A stretch of DNA of 64,000 bases from Protonemura montana (GCA_947568835.1 OX387609.1:9501660-9565659), one strand, 5' to 3'; shown: positions 23,881 through 37,012, numbered from the stretch's first letter. Notes: generated from the sequence alone by a model not told the origin. Program-made: numbers and translations.

Positions 23881-24062
23881 ATGTCAAAACTCTATTCGCC
23901 ATGGCATCTTCAGTTAGTTGTGGTCGCTTCAGTAGCCAGCCGGCTAACGCCTGGTTTTACCAAAATGTTCAATGTCAAAACTCTATTCGCCATGGCATCT
24001 TCAGTTAGTTGTGGTCGCTTCAGTAGCCAGCCGGCTAACGCCTGGTTTTACCAAAATGTTCA
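23881..24062 (+). repeat. Exact 91-bp tandem duplication
   Basis: Positions 23881-23971 and 23972-24062 are identical by eye over all 91 bases, starting ATGTCAAAACTCTATTCGCC. The unit is GC-richer (GTAGCCAGCCGGCTAACGCC) than the neighbouring DNA. The unit length is not a multiple of three, so the frame shifts between copies and argues against coding. Zero divergence implies a recent event. Confidence 0.9.
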
Positions 24063-24098
24063 ACTAGAACTTCGACCTAGCTTAGGGCCGATTTCACC

Positions 24099-24129
24099 AA
24101 CGCCGTTTAAATTTTGCTTAAACGGCGTT
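24099..24129. repeat. Perfect 12-bp hairpin in a MITE-like end
   Basis: AACGCCGTTTAA (24099-24110) pairs with TTAAACGGCGTT (24118-24129) around a 7-base loop. The preceding GGGCCGATTTCACCAACGC resembles ends of widespread insect MITEs. A related end in the opposite orientation (AACAGCGTTGGTGAAATC) lies near 40346-40363. A second weaker hairpin with GCGATT/AACCGCGAT arms lies near 24325-24351. Confidence 0.6.
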
Positions 24130-27100
24130 CAAGCGAGGTTGTAGGCCAAAATAAATTTCCCCCGATTAGCCGACTTTTTGAAAGATTTGGAAAATTTTAA
24201 GATATATAAATACACAAAAAATATGTAAATTTAAATTTGAGTTTGGTGATGATTCAGGAAGGCTTTGTTCTGTCACATGAAAGAAATTTAATTTAGCAGC
24301 CGTCAATATGTTCTCTCTGCCCTAATCGCAGTTTAATATTTAAACCGCGATGGATGGGGGTATAATTTTTAAGGTTGTAGGTTTTTTAGGTGTTAACAAC
24401 ACTTATTTTAAGCAAAGAATGAAAACAACAACTGGAAATCCGACTGAAAAATAGAATCAAGAGAGAAAGTCTGATTTTCCATCTGGAAATCTTTCCTCGT
24501 CAACACTTCCTGCAAAGATTTCTCATTAACAAATTTAGTATAATAGGTAATTACAATAATGAATCGCCACCTGTGAGTTTAGTTTTATTTCAAGCAGATT
24601 AGGTACTAATGTTCTGGCAAAGATCTAGATCTGCTGGCTAAAAATAGTGTAATACTTATCTTGCTGTTTATTCTTAAACACTTTGATAAAGCGAAAAGCA
24701 AGATAATGAGCTAAAAGCGATAAATTCGCTTTTTTCAATGTTTTCCTGGTAATTTTTGCTTACAATTGCTTTGTATATGACCACAAACTCTTCTTTTTTT
24801 TTTGGTAAGACTTTATTTTTAGTGTGCTTGCCGGATATGTAATCTTTTGGCTCGCCGTAACATTTTTATTTATTTTTATTTAATCTGAAAACAGCAAGCC
24901 TGGTGCACCGCACTCTCCGGAGCGTTATGAAAATAAATGATTGAATAACTTTATAAATAAAACCTGAGTAAATAATTGAGATAATTAACTAGACAGAATC
25001 GTCTTAAAAAAATATTGTTCTTCTGATTATTAAAAATGCTCGTAAAAGTACCAGTGCATTGGATTATTTTGAAACTAATGATGCCACTGCGTGTTCGACA
25101 ATAGTTTCTTAAAATGATAATCAAATAAAAGAAATGTTATTGAACACTGCTTTAATAACACCAATAAAATTGCATTGTTAAGAAACATATACTGATTTCT
25201 TGCTCATAAAACAAATATTTAGATGAGATATCGATTTGTCGATAGTAACACACCATGTGCTTTTGGAAAAAAATATGTAAAATTAATTATATAATTATAA
25301 GCTGTAAGAAAATATGATCTATGGTTTTTCTAATGTAACAACATTTTGTAACAACATTTTTTTCTTAATAATGATCAAATGATGCTCTGTATATTTATAA
25401 CTGATTAAAAAATGATAAATTTTCTCTTTAAATTGCCTTTCTTGTATTTATTATCGTTAATTGTTTCGTTAATTACACAAGAAATTGTCCAACTGTGCAG
25501 AAGCCGTGAATTTTAGTACATTTTTAAGACAAGTCAAAATGTTTACATGTAACTCACAGTGACAAACTTTTAAATTAATAAAAAAATAACAAATCCAAAA
25601 AACGGCAAACCTGGTGCAACACATTCTCCATATGGCGATAAAATAATAAAAATTTTAATCATAAGTTAATTGTATTAACCAACATAACATATTAGAGACA
25701 GTTAAATGGAAACATATTATCATAAATGGTTACAGTTGAAGATAGAGCAACAAATTGAAGAAGTTCGAAGAAAATATTGTTTTTAAACTTATCTAAATGT
25801 GTAACACACTTAAACGTCATGTAATTGTAATTATCAAATTACCAGTCTAATTAAACTCCTGTGTACGCTGACTTTAATTTAATACTAACCAAACCTAACC
25901 TAACAGACCAGATGACTATGAAAAACACAGGGAAAATAGAGCCGAAGTGATCGTTTGGTCTCACCATAGAAAATACACAAAAAACAGCCAAATTCACCCG
26001 TTTATCTACAGATAATTATTTATAAGCTCACATAAAAAGTTACCGACACAATATAAGCAAAAATTATCTTGCAATGTTTTCAACTCTTTTTTGTAACTTA
26101 ATTTTTTTAATAGTTTACACTCAAAAATGATTTAAATGTTTAATTGATCAAAATCCATCCGACATGTAACCATGATGTAACCATCCGTAATCGAAAAATG
26201 TTAAGTTATTTAATCATACCAACAGATTTGTGGAAAAAATAGGAAGACTATTTAAAAAATGCATTATCTTCTTGTAGATCGAAAAAAAATATATAAAGAG
26301 ATAAACCGCAATTTTTTTTTTCATTTCTTACAATATTTTTTAAAAATTGATCCTGTTCATTACAGACAAAAATGACACTACTTTTAGTAGCTTTTAGTCG
26401 CTTTTAGTAGCTTTTAGTCGCTTTTAGTAGCTTTTAGTAGCTAATTTTTAAATTTTAACCTATCGTATAATCTATAATTTGTTATGATGTGTTTTTCCAC
26501 TATATGTCTGTTTTTCGATTAAGATCTTTAGCACCAAGAAACAAAAATAACAAAATTACCAGGAAAAATAACAATTTATTTTATCAGTATGGAATGAAAA
26601 AGCATGAATTGTTTTTTTGGTAGATGCCAGGTAATGAATATAGAAAAATCTGAACCAAGAAAGAGTAACAAGCCAGCAGTCCTCAAAACTACTATACATT
26701 TTTATATGCTATTGGATTGGTCAGCAATATTTTGCTGAGAAAATTGAAAAATCGCATATTATTTATGCTGTTAAAGTGGTTTGCAAAAAAAACAACTCCG
26801 GGTATGTAGTTTAAAAAAGTAGGACACGGATATCGAAATAAAACCACGTTCGACTATCACGACCAGTGACGGTTTGGTAGATTGTTGGTCACTTAGGTTA
26901 TTCGCTTTACTGTGGTTGATAAATACACAAGCTGGGCGTTAAAATTATTATATCTTTCAAATAGAAATCCGCGACTTAGGCCTACCGAAAAAGCTTAGTC
27001 TGAGTTTTTTTTTGTTCAAAAATTGTTTAAACATACTTACACGTTATGATTTAAGCAAGAGTTTTCCTGATATTTTAGAAATGTGTGCAATCTTTTCGGT

Positions 27101-28011
27101 GATCATCATACCAAAGTAAAATAGTGATCAATAATGTATAAACAATCTTGGCAGCATAAACAAAATAAAGGTTTATTCGACATCACAGATTTTACTACTT
27201 TATTTAGAAATGAAATTATGCTTCTGATGGTACAATAAAAGAAATTGTAGCTCTGATTAAGAAAAATACCACTGAATTAAGAGATAATGCTACTTTTTCA
27301 TGAAAGTGTTAAACCTGATCAATGCAAGATGTCGAGTTTGCGATTTAGAAATGAACATACAGCAAAAAGTTTTTTTTTTTTACATTTTTATTCATTCATA
27401 TTTGATATATTTTACCAAAAACTATAAATGAGCAAAGTAAAGCAATAATAAATATCCACATAAGCGTTGGCTTGTGTGTGAGAAACATAAAAACCATTTT
27501 TTATTAACTCAGTGAAGTGTTTCCTTCAAAGAAGACATAGTGATGCTTGTTACAGCCATATGAGAAATATTTCTAGCTGACATTTTCCGACTGATACCGA
27601 TTTGCATTGGTTACCGCTTTCTTTCAAAGTCATTTGCGACCAATCCGACAAGATTTTGAGTCAGGTCATGCTAGTAAACTTCTTTGTTAAGTTTAATGCT
27701 CAAGAGCCACCTAGATTCTAGAACATTCTAGTGACAGACGAAATAGAGACAATGTGCAGTTAATTCATTAGGTTCGGTCGCACATTTTTCCAATCAAGCT
27801 CCTTTGTTTCATCCTTCGCTTGTTGGTTTTACCAGTGGAAACCAAAAACTCTGCTAAGACATTCTATCTTGCATAGAACATAATCAGATTCAAGAAATGG
27901 AGACATATTATTACTATTATTATTATTATTACTAAGAACTCGTCCATACGAATCACCTCTTCATTCTTTTGGAGGTCCATTTTCATCCCACCCTGCGAAG
28001 ATGGAATCTGT
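24130..28011. other. AT-rich spacer with minor repeats
   Basis: No gene supported. Two related segments, 24892-24940 and 25602-25650, share GGCAARCCTGGTGCA followed by a CTCC-rich stretch and an AATAAA-type A-rich end. They look like 3' ends of a dispersed retroelement. The 10-bp-period repeat is listed separately. Confidence 0.5.
26381..26440 (+). repeat. 10-bp-period tandem repeat
   Basis: Six consecutive decamers CTTTTAGTAG or CTTTTAGTCG are arranged so that the G/A variants partly alternate (a higher-order 20-bp pattern). The period is close to one helical turn. Confidence 0.9.
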
Positions 28012-28160
28012 GTGCCGGAATAGTTCGAGTGGTCGAGCATCCGACCGGCAATTGGGAAGTTTCGGGTTCGCATCCCGGTTCGGTCGCGCATGTATTCAGT
28101 CTAGCTTCCTTTCCAATTATCGTTAGAGTACAAATACACACCCTTTATTTATTTATAAAA
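28012..28160 (+). repeat. tRNA-like SINE or tRNA pseudogene
   Basis: An A-box-like TAGTTCGAGTGGTCGAGC (28021-28038) and a B-box-like GGGTTCGCATCCCG (28063-28077) are spaced as in a tRNA. A T-arm can fold, but the acceptor arm has mismatches and the anticodon loop lacks the usual U33, so a working tRNA is unlikely. Non-tRNA sequence continues to a TTTATTTATT-rich end, as in a tRNA-derived SINE. A partial relative of its distal part lies near 27772-27815. It is a different family from the copies at 2.0 and 45.0 kb. Confidence 0.55.
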
Positions 28161-29929
28161 ACGCCATGAAAACAATTACGTTTTGTTTTCTTAACCAAAT
28201 CGAAAAATTTCATAAAATAATAAATACAATTATAATTTCTGCTAAATTTTCATCCTAAACGCAGCCCGCAGAACAAACTCGGCTCTTCCATTGAACTAAG
28301 AACATTGATTTACAAAAAGGTTGATAGGAATTGTGGTCAGTGAAAACAAGAATTTTAAACCATGATCCGCTTTGTTAACATCATTTAAGACCAAACTTTA
28401 CCAAAGGCCAGCCAACGATTAGTCTTATCCATACAAAAAATATATTTAACTATTCACATATTTGGTACACTCATGCTGATGATAATGCTGCTTATTCCCA
28501 TTTTAATCTTCACGACTTCTTTGTTAAATCCCAACCCCTTTCTTTCCTAATTTATTTCCAATCAATTTAAATTCATTTCCATTTTTACTTCTTATATATG
28601 CCTTCTCTAATCTATCTTCTACTTCTTTCCATGCATTCTTTCCAAATAAAATTAAATAAAAAAAAAGTTCTTAAAGTGTTTACTGCCTAGCTTACCTAAC
28701 ATGTATGTATATTTATTTTGTATTTTGTGTACAAGCAGACAATACTATTGTTCTGAATGGAAACATTCGCTTAACGCAAAAAATGTTTGTCTGTAACAAA
28801 GAAAATATATTTAAGGAGATACACATTCTACATATTCTATAGTATTATCAAGAAAACATAAGAAAATGCTTGATAATTCCTAACAGTGTTATTTTACAAG
28901 ACCCGGTGACTGAAGTTAGTATATTGAAATGCTGTGACATTATCTCTACAAAACTAGCAGTACCCGCTGCCTGACGGCCGCTGTTGGTTTTCAGGGGCAA
29001 GACTCTTATTCTGATTATTGTCCAAAAAAAATATATATTTAAAAATGTTTCTCGACCATTGTCAGATACCTTTTCCAAAGCCTCCTGGAACCACAACCAA
29101 GAGGTGGTACTCAGAAAATTCTTCAAAAATAAAGTGTGATGCTATCTCTACAGAATTTTCAAAGAGTGAAGCCCCCAACTCGGCGGTGCAACAGGTTCAA
29201 TTGCAAAGGTCATGTTTTTAGAAACCTCAATATTGAATAAGAAAATAAAAAAACACAACTGAAGAATGGAGATGATGGATTTAATGTCATCGTGTGATAT
29301 GGAAAATATGTTTTTTGTGAATCGCATCACATATGTGTTGTGTTAAAAGAAAATATGTGCATAAAGAGGAAACTAATGGCGTATTCGACTGGCTGCTCTG
29401 GTGCGCCCTGCGGCGATCTGTGTGATTTTCTGTGTGGCTGGAAATACAATTTCCAATTTATTGCCTTTATAATCCTTTAAGAATAAGATCTTAATCTGGT
29501 TTAATAACTGTCTTCAGACATCTTCAAGAATGTTCATCATTTGTCATAAGTGAAGTTATGTGTAAAGGAGTTAAGTCACTAGTATCATGCTAAACTAACC
29601 AATCAACCGAACAGCATACAAAAATACTTACAGGCAAAGCAAAAATCAACCCAAATGAACAGAGCAGATAAAAAAAAAGTTAAGATAAAGTATCGAATTT
29701 CAGCAGAAGACAGTTTTGCCACAAAGACATTATTTACTTGATGGTATTATTTCACCAACTAAGCCAAGAAATTGTTTAGCAAATATAAAATAAACCCAAC
29801 TCTTAGAAAAAAAAAACCCACAAAGAAAATAATTATTGACTAAAAATGAATTCAACTTTATGCAGAAATGCGATCCATTGAAGTAAGAATTGCAATTGAA
29901 ATATTTATGAAGAAACAAATCTAACTGAG
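28161..29929. other. AT-rich spacer without recognised gene
   Basis: Short overlapping frames at 28848-29330 do not resemble any family I know. Confidence 0.5.
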
Positions 29930-31850
29930 TCATGAATACTTTGTTCCTTCAAAGTAATAAAAACTTTGTGAAAAGGAAAATCAATGGGACATGTGCATCA
30001 ATAAATAAATACACGGAATATGCATGAAATGAATCCAGAGCAACCTTTGAGGGCCAAGTCTGAAACCAAGCAATCGCCAAGGTTCTTATAAATTCCCCGT
30101 GAACTCGTTTACTTTTATCCTTTTTCTAGCAAACATATCGCTCCATTAATTGCATTACGATATGCAAAAGCAAGATCGAAATGATAACAAACTCAAAAAT
30201 AATAATATCCAAGTACCAAAGAGTAATGTATAGCAAATAGCAACTCAGTTGTTATGATATTTTCTCAATCAAAGCAATAAGTACTTTGATTAAAGAAAAA
30301 TGTATTGAAAAAGTGTGGAGACAAGCTGCGTGAGTGGGGGTCGACAATGTGCAAGACAAAGTCGCGCTGCGAATTCGAGTTGGCGTGACGTCATGGAGCA
30401 CCTGCATACTCAAAGGTAGTATGGGTCGACAATCGGATGGAAAACTCACGCTGGGAATTCGATGTGGCACAGGAAAAAATGTTAGATTTGTTTTTAATTC
30501 ATTTGGGACACGACCAGGCCGTTGGTAAAAAATAATCTAACTCGATAGATTGTTGCTGTGTTTACAGATTTAGAAAGAAATGACGTAGGAACAAACAGAC
30601 GTCGATCACTAAACAACCGTTACAGGTCGTGTAACGAAACGCAAATTGAAGTTAATTGCCACGATTTTCTGCAGGCTGGATAGGAGAAGACTGAAACCAT
30701 GTCCTGAGCAAATGTCATCAGCGTTATTTCTAGGCATTTTATGAACAAATATGTTGCTGCTAGTGAAATCTCATATTCCTAGATGAATTTGTTGCAGATA
30801 AATTTTACTCCGTTACATTCACCACCTCCGAGAACTTAGCTCACACAAAAAGTTTGTAATTATTTGCGATATAGATTATATTAATTATTCAACTAGGTTC
30901 CGATCAAAATAAATTCAGAACAACCTTAATATGCCAAAAATAACACTTTCTGAAATGTGAGCTACCTTGAAGCACATATATTTACCACTTCTTTCAGGTA
31001 ATTAATTACACAATTAATTTCATATTGGTGTTGAGAATTTTGAATGGAAAAAACGCTTCAAGTTTCTGTAATCACAATAGCAATAACAATAACCAATAAT
31101 TTACCCTACAAAGCAACAAACACTTTGATGAAAGGGGAAAAAAAGTTGTTCCAATAGTTCAATACTCTGAGTCTAGGTACCAAATTAATCCACAGCAATC
31201 TGCGAGGATCAAATCTTAAACCCTAGCTTTAGTTTGAACGTACAGAATTTCACCCTTCTTCCAGAAAATACGTTGCTCAATTAGTTTGACGCTGAACCAT
31301 TTTCTTCAAAAACCTTCTCAAGATTATTACAAGGGATGAACCCTTTGCATAAAATATCAAACCAACCAACCAACCGACCGACTAACCAACCAACAGACCA
31401 AGCAGCCAAACGACCGACCAACAAAACACCAGAAAGGAAAGAATAAATCGATGATTCAATCGAAAATGAATCACATTTCAGCACCAAAGAGCAATGTCTA
31501 GCAAATATCAACCAATTTGTTCAGATTTTTCACTAAACAAAGCAATAAATACTTTGCTGAGATGAAACTGTATTGAAAAAGTGGGGAGACAAGCTGCGTG
31601 AGCTCCGCACTTGACCACAGCTCAGAAAAGACTGATGAAAAAATGGCGGATTCTCGCCAAAATCGGCTCTTTTTAGAGGAGTGGGGGTCGACAATGTGCC
31701 AGGCAAAGTCGCGCTGCGAATTCGAGTTGGCGTGACGTCACGGTGTTACTAAGCAGGAGTGGGGGTCGACAATGGGATGATAAGCTAGTAGCCAGAAAGT
31801 GCATCTCATAGCTAGAGTGGGGGGCGACAATCGAACCGGATAATCGAACT
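29930..31850. repeat. Composite duplicated repeat ending in GC-rich module
   Basis: Two diverged copies about 1.27 kb apart (roughly 30.0-30.47 and 31.1-31.76 kb) share landmarks in order: CAAAGAGYAATGT.TAGCAAAT, AAAGCAATAARTACTTTG, TGTATTGAAAAAGTG and GACAAGCTGCGTGAG. A GC-rich module then repeats GAGTGGGGGTCGACAATG at 30331, 31679, 31757 and (variant) 31815, with TCGCGCTGCGAATTCGAGTT between. The copy at 30.3 kb lacks about 86 bp present at 31.6 kb, between GAG microhomologies. An imperfect ACCA/GACC microsatellite lies at 31360-31423. The same terminal module recurs at 43.04-43.16 kb. I do not recognise the family. Confidence 0.7.
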
Positions 31851-34800
31851 TCTATTTGGATGTGTTTCAAAAACCAATTTAATATTTCGAAATGTGAAAT
31901 TTCTCATTATTTTTGTATAGAATTTAAACTTTACGATAATAAAACAGGAATGTTTTTTATACTGATAATTAGTTGTGACTGCGACATACCATATCAACGA
32001 GTTGTAATTTACCTGCTGTATTTTCTGTATGTATTAATCAAGCACCCACCCACTGTTTCTCTAATTATTATAAAATGATTTGACTCACCTATTTGAGTAT
32101 CTCATTTCCCTCAATTTGACGCGTTCTGAAATCTCCTCTGAATTTTGTAACTGAGTTTTTAGTCGCAGTATATTCCAAGTGTCTACGTTGGCCGACTAGT
32201 CTCTGCTAGTGTTTGGTAGAATAGTAGGGCCAAGATTTAATTACCCTAGAACCAGAGGACGCAGGCCATGTTTTATTTATTACCTTTAGTAATTAAAAAA
32301 CAATCACATACCTTCGTAATGCTCCACAGGATTTAAAATCTACCTGTATCATGGATAGAAGAACGCACGTCACGGTCAGTGTATTTGCCTATTAAGACAC
32401 CGATAGTGACAACAATTTAAAACTATTTTTGTACATAAATATATAAATATACTTGTGACAATTTTGGCAACAGTCTAATTGAAATTTAAGTTTACACCAC
32501 TATTAAGAGATCACCACAATAGAACGAATCGGTCATCAGAAATTAATAAAAAAAATCTTTCCTATCAAAGACGTGACAGCTTTAGCAACATAAGCGGTGG
32601 GCATTTTATGGACAGGCACCAGAGATGTTCATGCACTTTCCTTGATTTGTTACATTTGATTTTGGGTGGTACAATTCAAGTAATTGCTTTGCTAGTCCAA
32701 TGAAATTTGTATCTTATTTACGTGGAAAAAAAGATCTAAATTTTACGATTTGAGTTGAAGAAATGCCCTCTTTTTTTATAGTATTACTGCTGATTCTTAT
32801 CATGATTAGATATTGTGTCCATGTAGCAAAGTTACCAACTCTGAAGAGTATTTATAGACTTACCTACAAAAATATTCCTCAAATGTTGTTACAACAGAAA
32901 TATTATGTTCTAGTGGAAATGAAAAACTAAAGAGTGTAAACTTAACAATAATAAACGATATTATTTTATTCCATGTCAGAACACATGGTATACCGCACAG
33001 AAATCACTTGCCCTGAAATTGATAAGTAAATAAATGTAACATGTCAGTCATTTTCTGTCTTGTGACGGTTTTTAATTGGACGGTGAAATTGTTTTTTATA
33101 AAAACGTCCGATTAATTCATTGACACGCTAACAAAAAAAATGCATGTGTCAGAAAAAATTGAGGCAGCGGAGAGTGAATTACAAAATCTGAATCAAATTT
33201 TAAAATTGTTTTCACGTTTTCACTTTCATCAAAAGTACAAACTAAAATAATCCTGTGAATGAAAACACAATTTTTACAGCAGATTCTTTTACAGAAACCA
33301 AAGAAAAATGACCAAATGACTGTCAATATTTTATTAGAGCCTTCTGAAAATCGTGGCTAAAAGTTATGCACAAGAAATCGTATAATCGTGTTTCTTTTAT
33401 CTTGAGTCTTGTCAAAAAAGACAAAATCTTCCGCTGTCTACCACAATTACATCCGTCAAAAAATTATAAAAATCTGAAACTGACATAAAACAATAATCAG
33501 GCACACAATTAATATCATCATATCAATAAAATCAGACATCTTTTACATATTTTTGTATACTGTTCTTTCTGTTATTCCTCGTCTACAAGCACATACAATT
33601 AGGCGTGTGTGAGCGATTAAATTGTAAATAATTAAATAAAAAATAACTCAAATGTTTTACCGAAAGTTACTTTCTGATTACCGAGCCTTGCCAATCAGTT
33701 ATAACTTTTCTTATAAAACTTTGTCGAATATGAAAAAGATGATAAATATTTATGAGAAAATAGATGAAGAAAAAATGTTAAAAGTCTGAATGCCCCATCT
33801 TTGAAAACTAACGCGTTAGATTTTCCTGTTCTTGAAAAACTAAAGCTGGGAAAATGTACCAAATGTGTGAAACCATCAAGGAAATGTTGTGAAATGTCTA
33901 GTGAAGATAGCTTCATGCTTCATAGCTTCTATAGCTTCATGGCAGACTCGTGTTCTACCACCCTAGGAACAGTTTAGGCTGAGGCAAGGTAATTGTTTAC
34001 ATTTGTATTGTTCTCTTATTACTGGACAAATGTAACACCTGCTATCACCCTTGATGAAGTAACAGGCATGTGTTACGTAAGGTTAAAAAAATGTGTTATT
34101 CTTACTAAAGTTTCGAAAAAAAAGTTGCAAAAGATTTTTTTCAGGTGTGTGCTAAGTTGGAAATTTCTTTGGCACTTTCACTTACCCTAATTAACCAACA
34201 GAGACATTTAACTTGACGAATCTAATAGATGTAAAACCTACTGTGCACAGAGAGTAATTAAAACGCAAAATGTGTTGAAAAACCAAAATTTGGACCAGAT
34301 TCACAAATTAAAGTTCAAATTAATGTCAGTAGCTTTCGTGGGCCGATTTATTTAACTGAATTGACTGACGGTTAAAGAGTCAGAAAGTTTATCTTCAAAG
34401 TCCTCTTATTACATTAATTACTTTTGCTAGTGGTACTTTGTAATCCATCTTAACGAGGTCCTGTCCAGTGTAGCTTGGTGCTAGTGCTACTAACGGATTA
34501 AAGGTGCGGTACGGGAATACTGAGGCAAAAAACTTGCTTACCCCAAAATAAGATCTGTTCGAACTTAAAGCAAAGGAAAGTCGATCATGCAAATCACTGA
34601 TCAAAGAATGTAACATTTTGGCAGCTGCTTCAATTATATCTTCGAAACTGATTTATTATTGAGAAATTAATGGAGTAAAACAATGGAATGCTTGTGTATT
34701 AAACGACCAGATAAAAAAGCAAAACTGTCGCCAAAGGAAATGGCGCTAGCCCAATGGGACCTAATTGATGGCACTTGTTCCACCAGGATTTCTAAATATC

Positions 34801-36840
34801 GAAAAAAAAATGTTTGTAACCCAAATCCAATTAGTTGTCATGGCAACACAAGGTTTTTCAGCACTAGCACCTTCACTTGTTTTCACAATAAAACCATGAA
34901 TACCCAATATTATTGGGTCATAATCTGCTGGGGTATCTATGGCATTATAAAAATGTTGGAGGGGGAAAAACGAACATGTATTGGCAACTTCTAGTAACAG
35001 CGCTTTTCATTCGTTTCGTCTGCCAATTTGATTCATAATATTTAGCCCATCAGATATCGGTTCAAATACTAGAGGCTGCTAATTACGCTATCCCACCCTT
35101 AGCAGTGGTACTACCCCTGTTCCGTGAAGAGAGTTTGGAAAAACTGTGGTAACATGAAATCAAACCTGATTATTTCAATTTTAACAAACCCGCAAGAGAA
35201 TCTTTATCAATTTAAAAACATTTGAAAACATTTTAATATGTTTCACTATACATTCGAAACTTTCTCGCCTGGCGATTCTTTCTCTAATCGTTTTTGTTTT
35301 CGTTCAGTTGCTATGATAATTCAAATTACTCATAACGGCATAATTAAGAGCAAAAATGGCACATTTTGAGAAGACTGACTCTAAATAGTGGCGTCCTGAG
35401 AATCTTTGGTTCTGATACTATAAACGTCATAATTGTAACTTTTTCTTACACGCAAAAAAAAAACTCGAGCAAACTATTTTCAAAAGCCTCCAGTTTTTTC
35501 AGTTTTTATACCTATTTTTTTTTTTGGAATGCATTTTCTGGAAAATGTGCGCTGCAAGAGAATTTTCTAGTTGCTGAAACAGTTTTTACCAACCCCAATC
35601 AAAGAATTAAAATAGGATTGTGCTTCCTGGATCACCCTAAAAAACAGGTGAATGCGATATTACCCCCCTTCTGGATAAAGATATCGGTTTGGTCTTGTAT
35701 CCAGTAAGCACTTTCTTGCAACAGCCACTATGAGCCGTGTCAAAGCTTTACCAACCAACACCCAATCCCCAACCGACTGTTTCCAAACCCAAGAACCTTG
35801 AAAGTACGGTTCTAATAATAGCATTGCCTTCAAAAACGTACTATCGAGTCTGCTCTCGGCGTCAGCCGATTTGCAGTTTTCTCGTAGAAGCAACAAGTCT
35901 TAGAAATCAAACTTGCAGTTTTGAAAATCAATTTAAAACTCTTCTAAAATAGTGAGTCAACTAACAACCACAAAAAACCCGTTAAATGGTCAAACGAGGC
36001 GTAAATGTATTTTAATAGTTACAGTATTTGTAGTTATGAGTATACATGGAGAGTTAGCATGAAATAATTTATGGTACGGGCTATAAAAATGACTCTGAAA
36101 TATGTTTTGCTATTTGAGAAATGAATGCATTCGTTTAAAATCTAATTTTCAAAACAATTTGGGGTAATGTTAAGATAGGTATGTAAGCGTTATTAAAAGT
36201 TGTAAAAAATTATGTTAAATATATATTCTATGTGCGTTTATGCAGAAGAAATTCTTCCCAAATCGACCTGTGCAAGTATGTAATTTTAAACATTGCAAAT
36301 AGCGTAAAAGCACAGCTAATAAATAACAATTTTTTTTTTCATAAGTTGACAGTGTTTGCTGTGTATATACAAAAAAAATATAAAAACACTTCGTCTAAAA
36401 CACGTTATTTACAGATTTTTAAACTGCAAAGAATCTATGTTTAAAATCGCAAGACTATGGCCCATATTTAAATGCTGCTCCGAATTTGGTAGAACTCGAA
36501 ATTAAAAACAAAATGTATACCTTCAGGCCCAGTGTAACAAAATGTTTTAACCCTGAGTTACGCTTCTCACTCACAAAAAGACCTGACTATCACTGCTTGT
36601 GATAAGTTGTTGCCATGGCAATTAATTTAACTCACACTTTATCTAGGAGTTAAGACCATTGCTATGCTTTCTTTTAGTATCTAAAAGTGTTTTTTCGCTC
36701 TGCTAGCCTTTTTAAGTGATCAAATTAAAACTAAATATGCAAACTAAACATCCTTTCTATTCTAATAAACTATAAATTAATGTTGTTTAATATTAATATT
36801 AGTATATAGTATAGTAACTTGTATAGTAATATAGTATAGT
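31851..36840. other. AT-rich spacer without recognised gene
   Basis: No supported gene. Around 32275-32335 and 39040-39115 a diverged segment recurs (GTAATTAAA..ACAAT.ACATACC). The frames at 34683-34994 and 35366-35707 have no recognised domain. Confidence 0.45.
34045..34085 (+). repeat. CCTTGATGAAG...GTTACG motif repeat
   Basis: CACCCTTGATGAAGTAACAG is followed by a GTTAC able to pair with GTAAC. The same arrangement occurs at 41214-41262 and in the palindrome at 49.5 kb. It is probably a relic of a common retroelement end. Confidence 0.5.
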
Positions 36841-37012
36841 TTAGCTCGTAGCACGAATGTTTATATTTTTTTTTGACAAGCCCACACACAAGACTATCTT
36901 GTGTGGGATTTTTCACTTCTTCAATTTCGTTTATATTCTATATGTTTATAATATCTGTAAAATTGTGTAAAATTAAAAGAATAAATAAATAAAATAAAAT
37001 AAATAAATATGC
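36841..37012 (+). repeat. Probable LINE 3' end with hairpin and AAATA tail
   Basis: A 9-bp stem (36885-36893 with 36897-36905, CACACAAGA/TCTTGTGTG) is followed by a T-rich stretch, about 80 bp of AT-rich 3' UTR and an (AAATA)n/(AAAT)n tail ending near 37012. A hairpin before the tail is characteristic of some insect non-LTR retrotransposon 3' ends. No coding part remains. Confidence 0.5.

Noticed and set aside
26381-26440. CRISPR-like array
   Set aside because: Direct 10-bp units have no spacers and the window is eukaryotic; it is a simple tandem repeat.
28014-28087. A functional tRNA gene
   Set aside because: A- and B-box spacing is right, but the acceptor arm has mismatches, the anticodon loop lacks U33 and the sequence continues into a SINE-like tail.
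30252-30528. Short open frames on both strands
   Set aside because: They coincide with the GC-rich module of the composite repeat, which is repeated at 31.6 and 43.1 kb without frame conservation.
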